64,000 nucleotides of DNA from Kitasatospora sp. A2-31 (GTDB taxonomy: Bacteria; Actinomycetota; Actinomycetes; Streptomycetales; Streptomycetaceae), in NCBI RefSeq assembly GCF_022288725.1, contig NZ_JAKNTA010000003.1:556372-620371 (forward strand). The letters run 5' to 3'. This document shows, in pieces, positions 27,641-36,396 of the stretch. The position numbers and the translations under genes were made by a program. The stretch's first letter is position 1, and each line of letters begins with the position of its first letter. The notes beneath the pieces are model-generated. The model was not told where the DNA came from and made no database searches. It worked only from the letters and a program-made list of their open reading frames with translations.

Positions 27641-28888
27641 TCACCCGCGGGGCCCGACCGTCCCCCGCAGCGTCCGCACGCTGTTGCTGACGAACGAGCC
27701 GATCGGCTCCGCCCCCGGCTCCTCCGCCAGGGCCAGCCGCGGGAACCGCTCGAACAGCGACCGCAGGGCCGTCTCCGCCTCCAGCCGGGCGAGCCCGGAG
27801 CCGAGGCAGAAGTGCGGGCCGTGGCCGAGCGAGAGGTGCCGGTTCGGCTGCCGGGTGACGTCGAACCGGTCGGCGTCCGGGTGGTGCCCGGCGTCCCGGC
27901 CGGCGGCGGCGTACGAGGCGAGCATCGCCTCGCCGCGGCGGATGACGACGTCGCCCACCTCGATGTCCTCGGTCGCGTACCGCATGGGGAACTGGCCGAC
28001 CGGCGAGTCGTAGCGGAGCGTCTCCTCGACCACCGCGGACCACTCCACCTCGCCGTCCAGTACCAGCCGGAGCTGGTCGGGGTGGGCGAGCAGCGCGCGC
28101 ACCGCGTTGGTGATCAGGTTGAGCGTGGTCTCGTGGCCGGCCACCAGCATCAGCAGCAGGGTGCCGATCAGCTCCTGCTCGCTGAGCCGGTCCTCGGACT
28201 CGCGGGCGGCGATCAGGTCGGTGGTGAGGTCGTCGCCGGGCTCGGCACGCTTCGCCGCGACCACCGAGCCGAGCAGCGCGAACAGGCCCTGCTGGGCGGC
28301 GACGGCGGCCTCGGGGGTGGCCGAGCTGGAGACCATCACGTCGGAGAGCTCGTGCAGCTCGTCCTGCTGCTTCGGCGGCAGGCCCAGCAGCTCGCCGATC
28401 ACCTGCATCGGCAGCGGGTAGGCGAAGTGCCGGCGCAGGTCGAACTCGCCCTCCAGGAGCTCGATCCGGTCCAGCAGGGCGGCCGTGCGAGCCTCGATCG
28501 CGGGCTGCAGCTCGGCGATCCGGCGCGGGGTGAAGGCCTGGGTGACCAGCCCGCGCAGCCGTCGGTGGTCCTCGCCGTCGGCGGTGACCATGCCGGGCAC
28601 GGTGACGAAGTTCAGCAGCGGCCAGCCCTTCGGCAGCCGGCCCTCGGTGAACGTCGTCCACAGCTGGGGGTTCTTGCCGACGCGCGGGTCGGCGAGCAGC
28701 GCCTGGAGGGTGTCGTGGTGGGTTATCGCCCAGACCACCACCCCGCCAGGGAGCTCCACCAGGACCGCCGGGCCGGCGTCCCGGAGTCGGGCGTTCTCGC
28801 CGTGCTGGTCGCGGCCGAAGGGGTCGAGCCGAACGGGCTCGACGGGCCGGCGGCCGGGCTGTTCGGTTCCAGGGTCGGCGGTGTCCAT
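27641..28888 (-). CDS. Cytochrome P450, CYP154-like (conservon CvnF-type)
   Basis: A 415-residue P450. The I-helix motif is LVAGHETTLN, the K-helix ExxR is EETLR, and the haem loop is LGHGPHFCLGSGLARLE with the proximal Cys. The opening RLDPFGRDQHGENARLRDAGP is that of CYP154 enzymes. In streptomycetes a CYP157/CYP154 pair often ends conservon operons, as here. ATG at 28888 follows GAGAGG at five bases. The start lies 166 bp inside the 3' end of the upstream P450 gene. The substrate is unknown. Confidence 0.93.
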   Translation of the reverse strand: MDTADPGTEQPGRRPVEPVRLDPFGRDQHGENARLRDAGPAVLVELPGGVVVWAITHHDTLQALLADPRVGKNPQLWTTFTEGRLPKGWPLLNFVTVPGMVTADGEDHRRLRGLVTQAFTPRRIAELQPAIEARTAALLDRIELLEGEFDLRRHFAYPLPMQVIGELLGLPPKQQDELHELSDVMVSSSATPEAAVAAQQGLFALLGSVVAAKRAEPGDDLTTDLIAARESEDRLSEQELIGTLLLMLVAGHETTLNLITNAVRALLAHPDQLRLVLDGEVEWSAVVEETLRYDSPVGQFPMRYATEDIEVGDVVIRRGEAMLASYAAAGRDAGHHPDADRFDVTRQPNRHLSLGHGPHFCLGSGLARLEAETALRSLFERFPRLALAEEPGAEPIGSFVSNSVRTLRGTVGPRG

Positions 28889-30228
28889 GCGGGCCTCTCG
28901 GGGGCTGGCGGGCGGGGCGGGGTGAAGGCGCTGTAGAGCACCGGCAGGCTGACCAGGGCGCGCGACCAGGGCGACGGCCGCCAGGCCAGGTCGTGCGGCG
29001 GGACGGCGAGCTGGAGGTCGGGCAGCCGGTGCAGCAGGGTCTCGACCGCGGTCTCGACGATGATCCGGGCCGGGTGCTGGGCCGGGCAGACGTGCTTGCC
29101 GGCGCCCCAGGCCAGGTGCGCCCGGTTGCCGCCGAGGGTGCCCTGCGCGGCGGCGGAGGCGCCCTGGGCCGCGGGGTCGGCGTTGGCCGCGGCCAGGCCG
29201 AGCACGAGCATGTCGCCGGCGCTGATGTACTGGCCGCCGAGCACGGTGTCGCCGGTGGCCCACCGGCCGGGGAAGTTCTGCGTCGGCGGGTCGCGCCAGA
29301 GGACCTCCTCCAGGGCGTCGGTGACGGTCAGCCGGCCGCCGGTCAGGGTGGCCCGGAAGCGGCGGTCGGTGAGCAGTAGCCGCAGGGTGTTGCCGATCCA
29401 GTTGATGCTGGTCTCGTTGCCGGCGACCATCATCACCACCACGTGGTGCACCGCCTCCTCGTCGGTCAGCCCGGCCGGGTGGGCCAGCAGCCAGGAGGTC
29501 AGGTCGGCACCGGGCGTCGCGCGGCGGCTCTTGACCAGGTCGACCAGGATCGCCTGGAACCCCGCGTTGGCCTTGACGGAGTACTTGCTGCTGTCGACGA
29601 AGTGGTTGATCAGCTCGACCAGGCGGGGGCCGGCCTCGGCGGGCAGGCCGAGCAGCTGGGTGAAGACCAGCAGCGGCAGTTGGCGGGCGAACTGGGCGAT
29701 CAGGTCGGCCGTGCCGTCCGGACCCCAGCTGTCGATGAGCGAGTGGGCGGCGGCCTCGGTCGTCCCGCGCAGCCGGCGGTGGTCGATCTGGGCCAGCGTG
29801 TCGGTGACGGCGGCGCGCAGCCGCTGGTGCTCGGCGCCGTCCAGGTTGAGCAGGGTGGGCCGCCAGGCGGTCATCGGAAGCAGCCGCGAGTCGGCGGCGA
29901 GCCGGCCCTCGGCCGGCACCCGCCAGCGACGCGAGTCCTTGGAGAACAGCGCCTCGTTGCGGGTGAGTTCGAGCAGCTCGGGATACCCGAGCACCAGCCA
30001 TGCCTCGATCCCGGGCTCCAGCTCGATCGGGGCGACCGGGCCGTACTTGGCCCGCAGGTCGGCGTAGAGGCCGTGCGGGTCGTCGGCGACGGCGGAGCCG
30101 TAGAGGGCCGGCAGCGGCACCCCGGTGGGCATGCCGGCGCCGGCCGGGACGCCGCCCGCGTGCGCGGGGCATCCGGGCGGGGGGCCGGCCGGATGCGGCC
30201 CGGACGTGCCCGGTTCGGGGGCGGTCAT
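28723..30228 (-). CDS. Cytochrome P450, CYP157-like, K-helix ExxW (conservon CvnE-type)
   Basis: A 501-residue P450, about 65-80 residues longer than usual. The I-helix is MMVAGNETSIN and the haem loop is AWGAGKHVCPAQHP with the Cys ligand. The K-helix reads EEVLW: Trp replaces the Arg of ExxR. Loss of that Arg is the known hallmark of the CYP157 family. The C-terminal tail after PRPPAPERPAW is Pro/Ser/Thr-rich and is encoded over the start of the next P450 in another frame; it probably came from loss of an earlier stop. The ATG overlaps the GTPase stop (ATGA). Confidence 0.93.
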   Translation of the reverse strand: MTAPEPGTSGPHPAGPPPGCPAHAGGVPAGAGMPTGVPLPALYGSAVADDPHGLYADLRAKYGPVAPIELEPGIEAWLVLGYPELLELTRNEALFSKDSRRWRVPAEGRLAADSRLLPMTAWRPTLLNLDGAEHQRLRAAVTDTLAQIDHRRLRGTTEAAAHSLIDSWGPDGTADLIAQFARQLPLLVFTQLLGLPAEAGPRLVELINHFVDSSKYSVKANAGFQAILVDLVKSRRATPGADLTSWLLAHPAGLTDEEAVHHVVVMMVAGNETSINWIGNTLRLLLTDRRFRATLTGGRLTVTDALEEVLWRDPPTQNFPGRWATGDTVLGGQYISAGDMLVLGLAAANADPAAQGASAAAQGTLGGNRAHLAWGAGKHVCPAQHPARIIVETAVETLLHRLPDLQLAVPPHDLAWRPSPWSRALVSLPVLYSAFTPPRPPAPERPAWTPPTLEPNSPAAGPSSPFGSTPSAATSTARTPDSGTPARRSWWSSLAGWWSGR

Positions 30229-30851
30229 CGCTGGAGCTCCAGGACGGACGTGGCGTGCAGGTGGCTGACGAAGTCGATCAGCAGGTCGTAGGCGGCCCGC
30301 CGGTCCCGCGCGTCGCAGTACAGGATGGGCACGTCGGGCAGCAGGTCGAGGGCCGAGCGCAGCTCCTCCTCCGGGTAACTCGGGGTGTCCGGGAAGGTGT
30401 TGACGGCCACCGCGAACGGGATCTGCTGCTCCTCCAGCCGGCCGAGCACGTCGAAGCTCTCGTCCGGGCGGCGCAGGTCGACCATGGCGATGGCGCCGAG
30501 CGCACCGCGCGAGAGGTCGTCCCAGAGCGGCCAGAACCGTTGCTGGCCCGGGGTGCCGAAGAGGTAGAGCGCGAGCCGCGGGTTGAGCGTGATCCGGCCG
30601 AAGTCCAGCGCGACCGTGGTGGTGGTCTTCCCGGCACGCCCGGTGAGGTCGTCGACGCCGCTGCTGGCGGCCGTCATGGTCTCCTCGGTGCGCAGCGGGG
30701 TGATCTCGCTGAGCGAGCCGACCAGCGTCGTCTTGCCGACCCCGAACGGGCCGGTGACCAGGATCTTCACCGCACCCTGGACGGAGGCCGGGAGGTACTG
30801 CGGCTCGGCGGGCGGGCCGGCGGGGGCTTCAGCGGAGTTGGCGGAGGCCAA
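30225..30851 (-). CDS. Conservon small GTPase-like protein (CvnD-type)
   Basis: A 208-residue Ras-like ATP/GTP-binding protein. The P-loop is GPFGVGKTTLV (about residues 34-44), the switch-II region FGTPGQQRFWPLW follows, and NTFPD replaces the usual NKxD specificity motif. CvnD proteins form complexes with CvnA, B and C at the membrane, likened to eukaryotic G-protein systems. The start is TTG at 30851 with GAGGTG upstream, inside the CvnC 3' end; its stop overlaps the P450 ATG by 4 bp. Confidence 0.93.
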   Translation of the reverse strand: MASANSAEAPAGPPAEPQYLPASVQGAVKILVTGPFGVGKTTLVGSLSEITPLRTEETMTAASSGVDDLTGRAGKTTTTVALDFGRITLNPRLALYLFGTPGQQRFWPLWDDLSRGALGAIAMVDLRRPDESFDVLGRLEEQQIPFAVAVNTFPDTPSYPEEELRSALDLLPDVPILYCDARDRRAAYDLLIDFVSHLHATSVLELQR

Positions 30852-31176
30852 CGAGCACCTCTTCCAGGAGGGTCGTGGGCAGGCGTTCGGCCTGCGGGAC
30901 GGGCGGGAGCACCTGGACGGCGCCGAGGTCGTGGAGATCGCCGACCAGCACCTTGACGACGCCGAGCGGCAGCCCCAGATGGGCGGCCACCTCGGCGATC
31001 GACAGCAGGCTGCGGCAGAGGTCCAGGATGCGCTGGTGTTCGCGGTTGAGCAGCGCGTCCTCGGGCAGTTCGGGCCGGTCGGGTAAGGCGCTGACCAGGC
31101 TTTCGACGGCGAGCGCGGCGCGGGTGGGCCGGCTGCGCCCGCCGGTGATCACGTAGGGCCGGACCGGTCCGTTCAC
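30829..31176 (-). CDS. DUF742 protein (CvnC-type)
   Basis: A 115-residue DUF742 protein. RPYVITGGRSRPTRAALAVESLV near the start and the winged-helix-like ILDLCRSLLSIAEVAAHLGLPLGVVKVLVGDL are diagnostic. CvnC is the third member of conservons and binds the GTPase and roadblock partners. The ATG at 31176 overlaps the CvnB stop by 4 bp, and the 3' end overlaps the CvnD start by 23 bp. Confidence 0.93.
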   Translation of the reverse strand: MNGPVRPYVITGGRSRPTRAALAVESLVSALPDRPELPEDALLNREHQRILDLCRSLLSIAEVAAHLGLPLGVVKVLVGDLHDLGAVQVLPPVPQAERLPTTLLEEVLVGLRQLR

Positions 31177-31586
31177 CGCTGGCCCCCCACCGCGTGGTCC
31201 ACCCGGGGCGGGCTGGTGAGGTGGGTTCCGATCCGCTCGACCAGCACCTGCATCTGGTAGGCGACCAGGCCGGCGTCGACGGCCTCGTCGGTCACCACGG
31301 CCAGGTGGGCGCCGGCGCCCGCGGCGACGATGAACAGGTAGCCGCCGCCGTACTCGATGATGATCTGGCGGGTGGCGCTGCCGGGGCCGCCGAAGCCCTG
31401 GGCGACGCCGCGGGCCAGCGACTGCAGGCCCGAGCAGGCGGCGGCGAGCCGCTCGGCGTCCTCGCGCAGGATCCCCGCGCTGCGGCCGATCTCCAGGCCG
31501 TCGTTGGACACGACGACGGCGTGCTGGACCTGGGGGACGGAGACGATGTCGGCGAGCAGCCAGCCGAGGTCAGGGGTGGTGGTCAT
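31173..31586 (-). CDS. Roadblock/LC7 domain protein (CvnB-type)
   Basis: A 137-residue roadblock/LC7 protein. The domain is seen in LGWLLADIVSVPQVQHAVVVSNDGLEI and the late strand IIEYGGGYLFIVAAGAGAHLAVV. Roadblock proteins act as regulators of small GTPases, here CvnD. ATG at 31586 follows GGAGAG at four bases and overlaps the end of cvnA by 17 bp, keeping all conservon genes translationally linked. Confidence 0.93.
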   Translation of the reverse strand: MTTTPDLGWLLADIVSVPQVQHAVVVSNDGLEIGRSAGILREDAERLAAACSGLQSLARGVAQGFGGPGSATRQIIIEYGGGYLFIVAAGAGAHLAVVTDEAVDAGLVAYQMQVLVERIGTHLTSPPRVDHAVGGQR

Positions 31587-32898
31587 GGAACTCTCCGGAG
31601 CGCTGGGGAAGCTGGGGGGAAGGGGGAGGGGAGGCTTCGGTGGCGGCCCGGGCCCGGGCGGCCGACCGGCCGCTGGCGGTACCGGCCTGGAACATCGTCA
31701 TGAACGTCTGGGCGTCCCGCGCGGAGCGGTACGGCGGGGCGGGCGCCTGGGCCGGGGCGGCCGGCGCGGCGTGGCGGCTGGCGCGGTCGCGCCGGTGGCT
31801 CCGGCGGGGCAGCGGGGGCGGGGTGGCGGGGCCGGCCGCGGGGGGCCGTTCGGTCGGCGGGGTCTCCAGCAGCGGGTGGCCGGCGGGCGGGTGCTGCCCC
31901 GCCGTCCGAGCGTGGTCGGCGGAGCCCCGGTACGGGGGTTCGGGCCCGCGGAGCGGTGCCGGGGAGAACGCCCGGTCCCCGTGGCCGAGGCCCGGGACGG
32001 TCGGCGGCAGCGGCTCGGTGAGCAGCGCGTTCGGCAGCAGCACCACGACCCGGACACCGCCGTACGGCGAGGGCGCGGAGCTGAGGGTGACCCGGAACCC
32101 GTACTGCTCGGAGAGCCGGCCGACCGCGGCGAGGCCCAGCTGCGGCACCTCGCCGAGACGGGAGACCTCCAGCGCGGAGCCGCCGGCCAGGGCCGAGGCG
32201 GCCTTGGCGACGGCCTGCTCGGGCATGCCGACGCCACCGTCGTCGATCTCGATGACGGCACCGTTGTGCACCGGCATCAGCGTGACGAACACCTGGGTGC
32301 TGGGCGGGGAGTACCGGGTGGCGTTGTCGAGCAGCTCGGCCACGGCGTGGATGAGCGCCTCGGCGGCGGCGCCGACCACGGCGGTCTCGATCCGGCTGCG
32401 GACCACCACCCGCTGGAAGGGCAGGATGCGCGACTGCGCGCCGCGCACCACGTCCTCCAGGGAGACCGGCTCGGGCCAGTGCCGCCCGGCCCGGGCGCCG
32501 CAGAGGACGGCCAGGGTCTGGGCGAGGCGGGCCTGTTGGGCGGCGGCGTGGTCGGCCTTGAGCAGGCCCTCCAGCAGCGACGGGTCGTCGTGGGTGCGCT
32601 CCATCTCGTCCAGCAGGGCCTGCTGGTCGTGCGCCATGACGAGGATCCGGCGGGCCACGCTCAGGAAGGCCCGCTGGGTGGAGGCGTTGAGCTCCTGCTC
32701 CTGCTGGACGGCGGCCAGTTCGCCGCCGCGCCGGGCCAGTTCGGTGTTCAGCTGTTCCCGAAGGAGGGCGATCTCGCGCTGCTGCCGGTCGGCCCGGCTG
32801 CGTTGGGTGGCGGAGACCGCGCGGTAGCGGGCGGCGGCCACGAGGGCGAGGACGGCGAGAACGCCGGCTGCCGTCACGCACCACTGAGTCATCGTCAC
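31570..32898 (-). CDS. Conservon sensor histidine-kinase-like protein (CvnA-type)
   Basis: A 442-residue membrane protein. One N-terminal membrane helix (WCVTAAGVLAVLALVAAA) is followed by a coiled coil (about residues 30-75). Next comes a helical dimerisation-like segment (LLKADHAAAQQARLAQTLAVL) and an ATPase domain with N box AVAELLDNATRYS (near residue 190) and G1 box IDDGGVGM. There is no extracellular sensor domain. The C-terminal 130 residues are Pro/Ala-rich, ending with the MFQAGTASGRSAA block typical of CvnA. It is the first gene of the operon; no response regulator is adjacent. Confidence 0.92.
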   Translation of the reverse strand: MTMTQWCVTAAGVLAVLALVAAARYRAVSATQRSRADRQQREIALLREQLNTELARRGGELAAVQQEQELNASTQRAFLSVARRILVMAHDQQALLDEMERTHDDPSLLEGLLKADHAAAQQARLAQTLAVLCGARAGRHWPEPVSLEDVVRGAQSRILPFQRVVVRSRIETAVVGAAAEALIHAVAELLDNATRYSPPSTQVFVTLMPVHNGAVIEIDDGGVGMPEQAVAKAASALAGGSALEVSRLGEVPQLGLAAVGRLSEQYGFRVTLSSAPSPYGGVRVVVLLPNALLTEPLPPTVPGLGHGDRAFSPAPLRGPEPPYRGSADHARTAGQHPPAGHPLLETPPTERPPAAGPATPPPLPRRSHRRDRASRHAAPAAPAQAPAPPYRSARDAQTFMTMFQAGTASGRSAARARAATEASPPPSPQLPQRSGEFHDHHP

Positions 32899-33040
32899 GC
32901 GGCGAATTCTAGGGTGATGATCCTACGAAGATGTGAACGGATCTCGCCATGTGACCGGATCTCGTCAACATCCCGTCAATACGGCCTCAATCAGACGTCC
33001 TTCGGGCCCGATCGGCCCCTCCTCCCGGCCGGAAGGAGCG

Positions 33041-35332
33041 CTACTGCGCCGGCGACACCCGGTGCAGCAGGAGCAGCGCGACGTCGTCCGGGCGGGAGCG
33101 GCGTTCGGTCACGTTGAGGGTGAGCAGGTCGGCCAGCCGCTCCAGGGCCGGCGCCGGCCCGATCAGGACCGGGCCGGTCTGCCGGGCCCACAGTTCCAGA
33201 CCGCCGAGCATCCGCTGCACCGACTCGTCGTAGTCCTCCTCGCGGTCCTCGACCAGGCCGTCCGTGTAGACCAGCAGGGTCTCGCCCGGCGCCAGGTGCC
33301 CGACCGCCGGCGGGTAGGGCACCCCCGGGTCCACGCCCAGCGGCGGGCCGCCCGGCAGGTCCAGCTCCACCGCCCGGGCGTCGCCGGTGATCCGGACCGG
33401 GGGCGGGTGCCCGGCACGGGCCGCCTCCAGGGTGCCGTCGACCGGGTCCAGGGTGAGGTAGAGGCAGGTGGCGAAGAGGTCGGTGTCCAGTCCGGAGAGC
33501 AGCCGGCCGGTCCGGGCCAGCGTGGCGGCCGGATCGTGCCCGTCGGTGGCGTAGGCCCGCAGGGCGCTGCGCAGCTGGCCCATCACCGCGGTGGCCTCCG
33601 CGTTGTGGCCCTGGACGTCGCCGATCACCAGGCCGATCCGCCCGTCCGGCAGCCGTAGCAGGTCGTACCAGTCGCCGCCGATCTGCATGCCCTCGGTGCT
33701 CGGCAGGTAGCGGGCGGCGCTGGCGATCCCGGGCAGCCGGGGCAGGGTGCGCGGCAGCATCGCCCGCTGGAGCTCGGTGGCCCGGTGGTGGTGGGTGTCG
33801 TAGAGGCGGGCGCGCTCCAGCGACTGCGCCAGGATGCCGGCGAACGCGGAGTACAGGGTGCGGTCCTCGTGGCCGAAGACCCGCTCGGCGGCGAAGGTGA
33901 TCAGGCAGGAGCCGACCTGCCGGCCCGAGGCGACCAGCGGCAGCACCGCCCAGGCGGCCGGAGTGAGCGGCCCGCCGCTGTTCTCCGGCGACCGCCCGGT
34001 CCGCCCGGGCTCGCTGAACAGCGGGGTCGCGCGGGCCAGGGCGTGCTGCATCACGCCCTCGGAGAGGTCGGCCAGCCGGGTCAGCTCGGTGCGGCGCGGG
34101 CCGCCGTAGACGGTGTGCGAGACGGGCAGCAGCCGGCCCTCGTCCACCAGGTCCAGCACGATGCTGGCGGCGCCGAACGCGGGCCGGGCGACGTCGGTCA
34201 CCGCGGTGGTGACGTCCCGGACGGTGACCGCCCGGGAGAGCGCCCGGGTGAGCGCCAGCAGCAGCGCCGAGCGGGCGGCGGCCGCCGCCGCACCGCCCTC
34301 CGGCGGTTCCGGCGACGGCTGCTCGGCGGCACGGGTGCGGTCCCGGTCGGCCAGCAGGCCGGCGATCCGGACCGGCCGCCGGTGGACGTCGAGCATCACC
34401 TCGCCGGTCTCCTCGATCCGCACCACGCCGCCGCCCTGGCGCAGCACCCGGTACGTGATCCGGTACGGGCCGCCGGCGGCCAGCGCCTCGGCGAGCGCGG
34501 CCTGGACGTCCGGCAGGTCCTCGGGGTGCACGATCCGGTCCAGGTCGGGGGCGGTGGCCGGGGAGCCCTCGGCCGGCGGCGGCCGGCCCGTCACCCGGTA
34601 GGCCTGGTCGTCCCAGAACGTCTCGCCGGTGACCAGGTCCCGCTCGAAGGCGCCGTGCCCGGCGGAGCGGACGGCCAGCGACAGCAGCGGCTGGGCCGCT
34701 CCGGCGGCCCGGTCGGCGTCGCCCCCGGTGGCGACGGGGCCGGGCCGGACGCCGCCCACGGTCGCGCGGCCCTGGGCGTGCGCATGGGCGAGCAGGTGGG
34801 CGAGGCGGTGGCCGCAGGCGTCGGCCAGGGTCTCCAGGACGTCCAGATCGCGCCGCGGGACGGTGCCCCGGTGGGCGAGGGCCAGGCCCAGGACGCCGAT
34901 CGGCTGTTCGTCGACGATCATCGGCAGGGTGATGACGGCGACCATGCCGGTGCCCATGCCGGTGTTCCGGTTCGGGTAGTCGGCGCTGGTGCGCTCGGGG
35001 CTGAGCAGATAGGGGCGGCGCAGGCGCAGCGCCATCGCAGCGGGCAGGTCGCTCGCCGGGTCGACCACGCCGTAGCGCTCGCGGGCCCAGTCGGGCATGC
35101 CGTGGGAGGCGGTGAGGCGGAGCGTTCCGGTGGAGTCCAGCAGGTAGAGCGCGGAGCCCTCGCCGGTGATCCAGGACGGGCCCTCGGCGAGGACCGTGCC
35201 GAGCAGCTCGGTGGCGCTGGTGCAACCGAGCAGTAACCGGACGCAGCGCATCGCGCTGCGTGCGGTCGGGCTGCTCCGCGGCGTCCGGTTCTCGTCCTCG
35301 GAGGGGGGAAGCCACGGCGAGGTCAGGTCCAT
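33041..35332 (-). CDS. SpoIIE-type PP2C phosphatase with GAF-PAS-GAF sensors
   Basis: A 763-residue signalling phosphatase. Order: GAF (about residues 25-170, SALYLLDSTGTLRLTASHGM), PAS (about 215-335, FERDLVTGETFWDDQAYRVTG), second GAF (about 350-505), and PP2C/SpoIIE (about 525-760). The metal motifs are GGDWYD, GDVQGHNAEA and YTDGLVEDREED. Such proteins usually dephosphorylate anti-sigma antagonists. ATG at 35332 follows GGAAAGG. The gene lies upstream of the conservon on the same strand, with a 142-bp gap. No anti-sigma kinase domain is fused. Confidence 0.92.
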   Translation of the reverse strand: MDLTSPWLPPSEDENRTPRSSPTARSAMRCVRLLLGCTSATELLGTVLAEGPSWITGEGSALYLLDSTGTLRLTASHGMPDWARERYGVVDPASDLPAAMALRLRRPYLLSPERTSADYPNRNTGMGTGMVAVITLPMIVDEQPIGVLGLALAHRGTVPRRDLDVLETLADACGHRLAHLLAHAHAQGRATVGGVRPGPVATGGDADRAAGAAQPLLSLAVRSAGHGAFERDLVTGETFWDDQAYRVTGRPPPAEGSPATAPDLDRIVHPEDLPDVQAALAEALAAGGPYRITYRVLRQGGGVVRIEETGEVMLDVHRRPVRIAGLLADRDRTRAAEQPSPEPPEGGAAAAAARSALLLALTRALSRAVTVRDVTTAVTDVARPAFGAASIVLDLVDEGRLLPVSHTVYGGPRRTELTRLADLSEGVMQHALARATPLFSEPGRTGRSPENSGGPLTPAAWAVLPLVASGRQVGSCLITFAAERVFGHEDRTLYSAFAGILAQSLERARLYDTHHHRATELQRAMLPRTLPRLPGIASAARYLPSTEGMQIGGDWYDLLRLPDGRIGLVIGDVQGHNAEATAVMGQLRSALRAYATDGHDPAATLARTGRLLSGLDTDLFATCLYLTLDPVDGTLEAARAGHPPPVRITGDARAVELDLPGGPPLGVDPGVPYPPAVGHLAPGETLLVYTDGLVEDREEDYDESVQRMLGGLELWARQTGPVLIGPAPALERLADLLTLNVTERRSRPDDVALLLLHRVSPAQ

Positions 35333-35509
35333 GGGATGGCCTTTCCGCCGCCCTGTGGGGCTCTGCCGGATCGGGCTCTCGATTCCTCGTACCTTGTTGC
35401 CGGCCAATCTATCCCGTCTTGACCGATTGGTCCCGATCGGTTCCGGCCCGCGTCCGCTTGCCGGGTGTCGGGGCACCCGCCGCGGTCGAGTAGGATGGCC
35501 GTTCGGCGA

Positions 35510-35586
35510 GGGCCTATAGCTCAGACGGTTAGAGCGCTTCCCTGATAAGGAAGAGGCCACAGGTTCAAGTCCTGTTAGGCCCACCA
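35510..35586 (+). tRNA. tRNA-Ile (anticodon GAT)
   Basis: Acceptor GGGCCTA pairs with TAGGCCC, the anticodon loop is CTGATAA, and the T loop GTTCAAG is normal. The 3' CCA is encoded. Confidence 0.97.
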
Positions 35587-35589
35587 GCA

Positions 35590-35635
35590 CGCCGGAGGGC
35601 CCGGAGCGATCACGCTCCGGGCCCTCCGGCGTTTT
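35590..35635 (+). terminator. Strong Rho-independent terminator of tRNA-Ile
   Basis: A perfect 19-bp stem (35590-35608 with 35613-35631) and a four-base ATCA loop, followed by TTTT. It begins four bases after the tRNA. Confidence 0.95.
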
Positions 35636-35696
35636 CCGGGGCGCCCGCCGCTCCGGCGTGGGCCACGGTCAGGGCGCGGGTCCCGGAACGCCTGGG

Positions 35697-36269
35697 TCAG
35701 GGCGCGGGCCAGGCGCGCAGGCCCCCGGTGAGGACGGCGATCAGACGGTCCTCGGTGACGGCGAGGTCCTCGGCGAGCCGGAAGGCGCCGCCGATGGAGA
35801 GCGAGGCGAAGCCGTGCGCCACCGAGCGGACGGTCCGGGCCGCGTGGATCGCCTCGGAGCCCTCCAGCCCGTACGCGCGGAGCACCGCGACGATCACGCC
35901 GACCAGCCGGGCCGCCGCCCGGGCGAGGTCGTCGTCGTCCGGCTGGGGAGCCTGCGGGAGCGCGTGGTAGCGGTGCGGGTACTCGGTCGCGTACCCGAGG
36001 TAGGCGCGCAGGACCGCTGCGACGGCGTCGTCCCCGCCCCGGCCGACGGCCGCCTCGGCCAGCCGGTCGGCCAGCTCCTCGGTGACCCGGACGGCGACCA
36101 GCCGGCGCAGCTCGGCCAGCCCGCCGCTGACGTGCTTGTACAACGAGGGCGTGGCCACCTTGGCGCGGACGGCGACCGCGGCCAGGGTGAGGGCGTCGGC
36201 GCCCTGCTCGTCGATGAGGGCGAGGGCGTGGTCGACGACCTGCTCGGGATTGAGTCCTACGCGGGGCAT
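35697..36269 (-). CDS. TetR/AcrR family regulator (WHG C-terminal domain)
   Basis: A 190-residue TetR regulator. The HTH is LTLAAVAVRAKVATPSLYKHV (about residues 28-48); the C-terminal part, with YRALPQAPQ-like and VRSVAHGFASLSIGGAF segments, fits the WHG family. It probably controls the hydrolase gene upstream in the same direction. A 21-bp palindrome at 37282-37302, in front of that gene, is the likely operator. ATG at 36269. Confidence 0.9.
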   Translation of the reverse strand: MPRVGLNPEQVVDHALALIDEQGADALTLAAVAVRAKVATPSLYKHVSGGLAELRRLVAVRVTEELADRLAEAAVGRGGDDAVAAVLRAYLGYATEYPHRYHALPQAPQPDDDDLARAAARLVGVIVAVLRAYGLEGSEAIHAARTVRSVAHGFASLSIGGAFRLAEDLAVTEDRLIAVLTGGLRAWPAP

Positions 36270-36396
36270 GGGGAACGGCCTCCGTGGTTGCGGGGTGGGG
36301 TTCGGCGCGCGGGCGCCCGGTCGGCGTGGTGCGCGGTGCGGTCCCGGGCCGGGAGGCCGGGGCCCGCGCGGCGGGTCTGCGGCGGGCCGCGGCGGG

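Noticed and set aside
27641..30172. 843-residue frame that looks like a double P450 fusion
   Set aside because: Only its C-terminal half is the real P450; the first half is an out-of-frame shadow of the other P450 gene.
35333..35590. N-terminal extension of the SpoIIE-type phosphatase frame (VGLTGLEPVASSLSG...)
   Set aside because: It is the antisense translation of tRNA-Ile, a well-known artefact. The ATG at 35332 with GGAAAGG is the real start.
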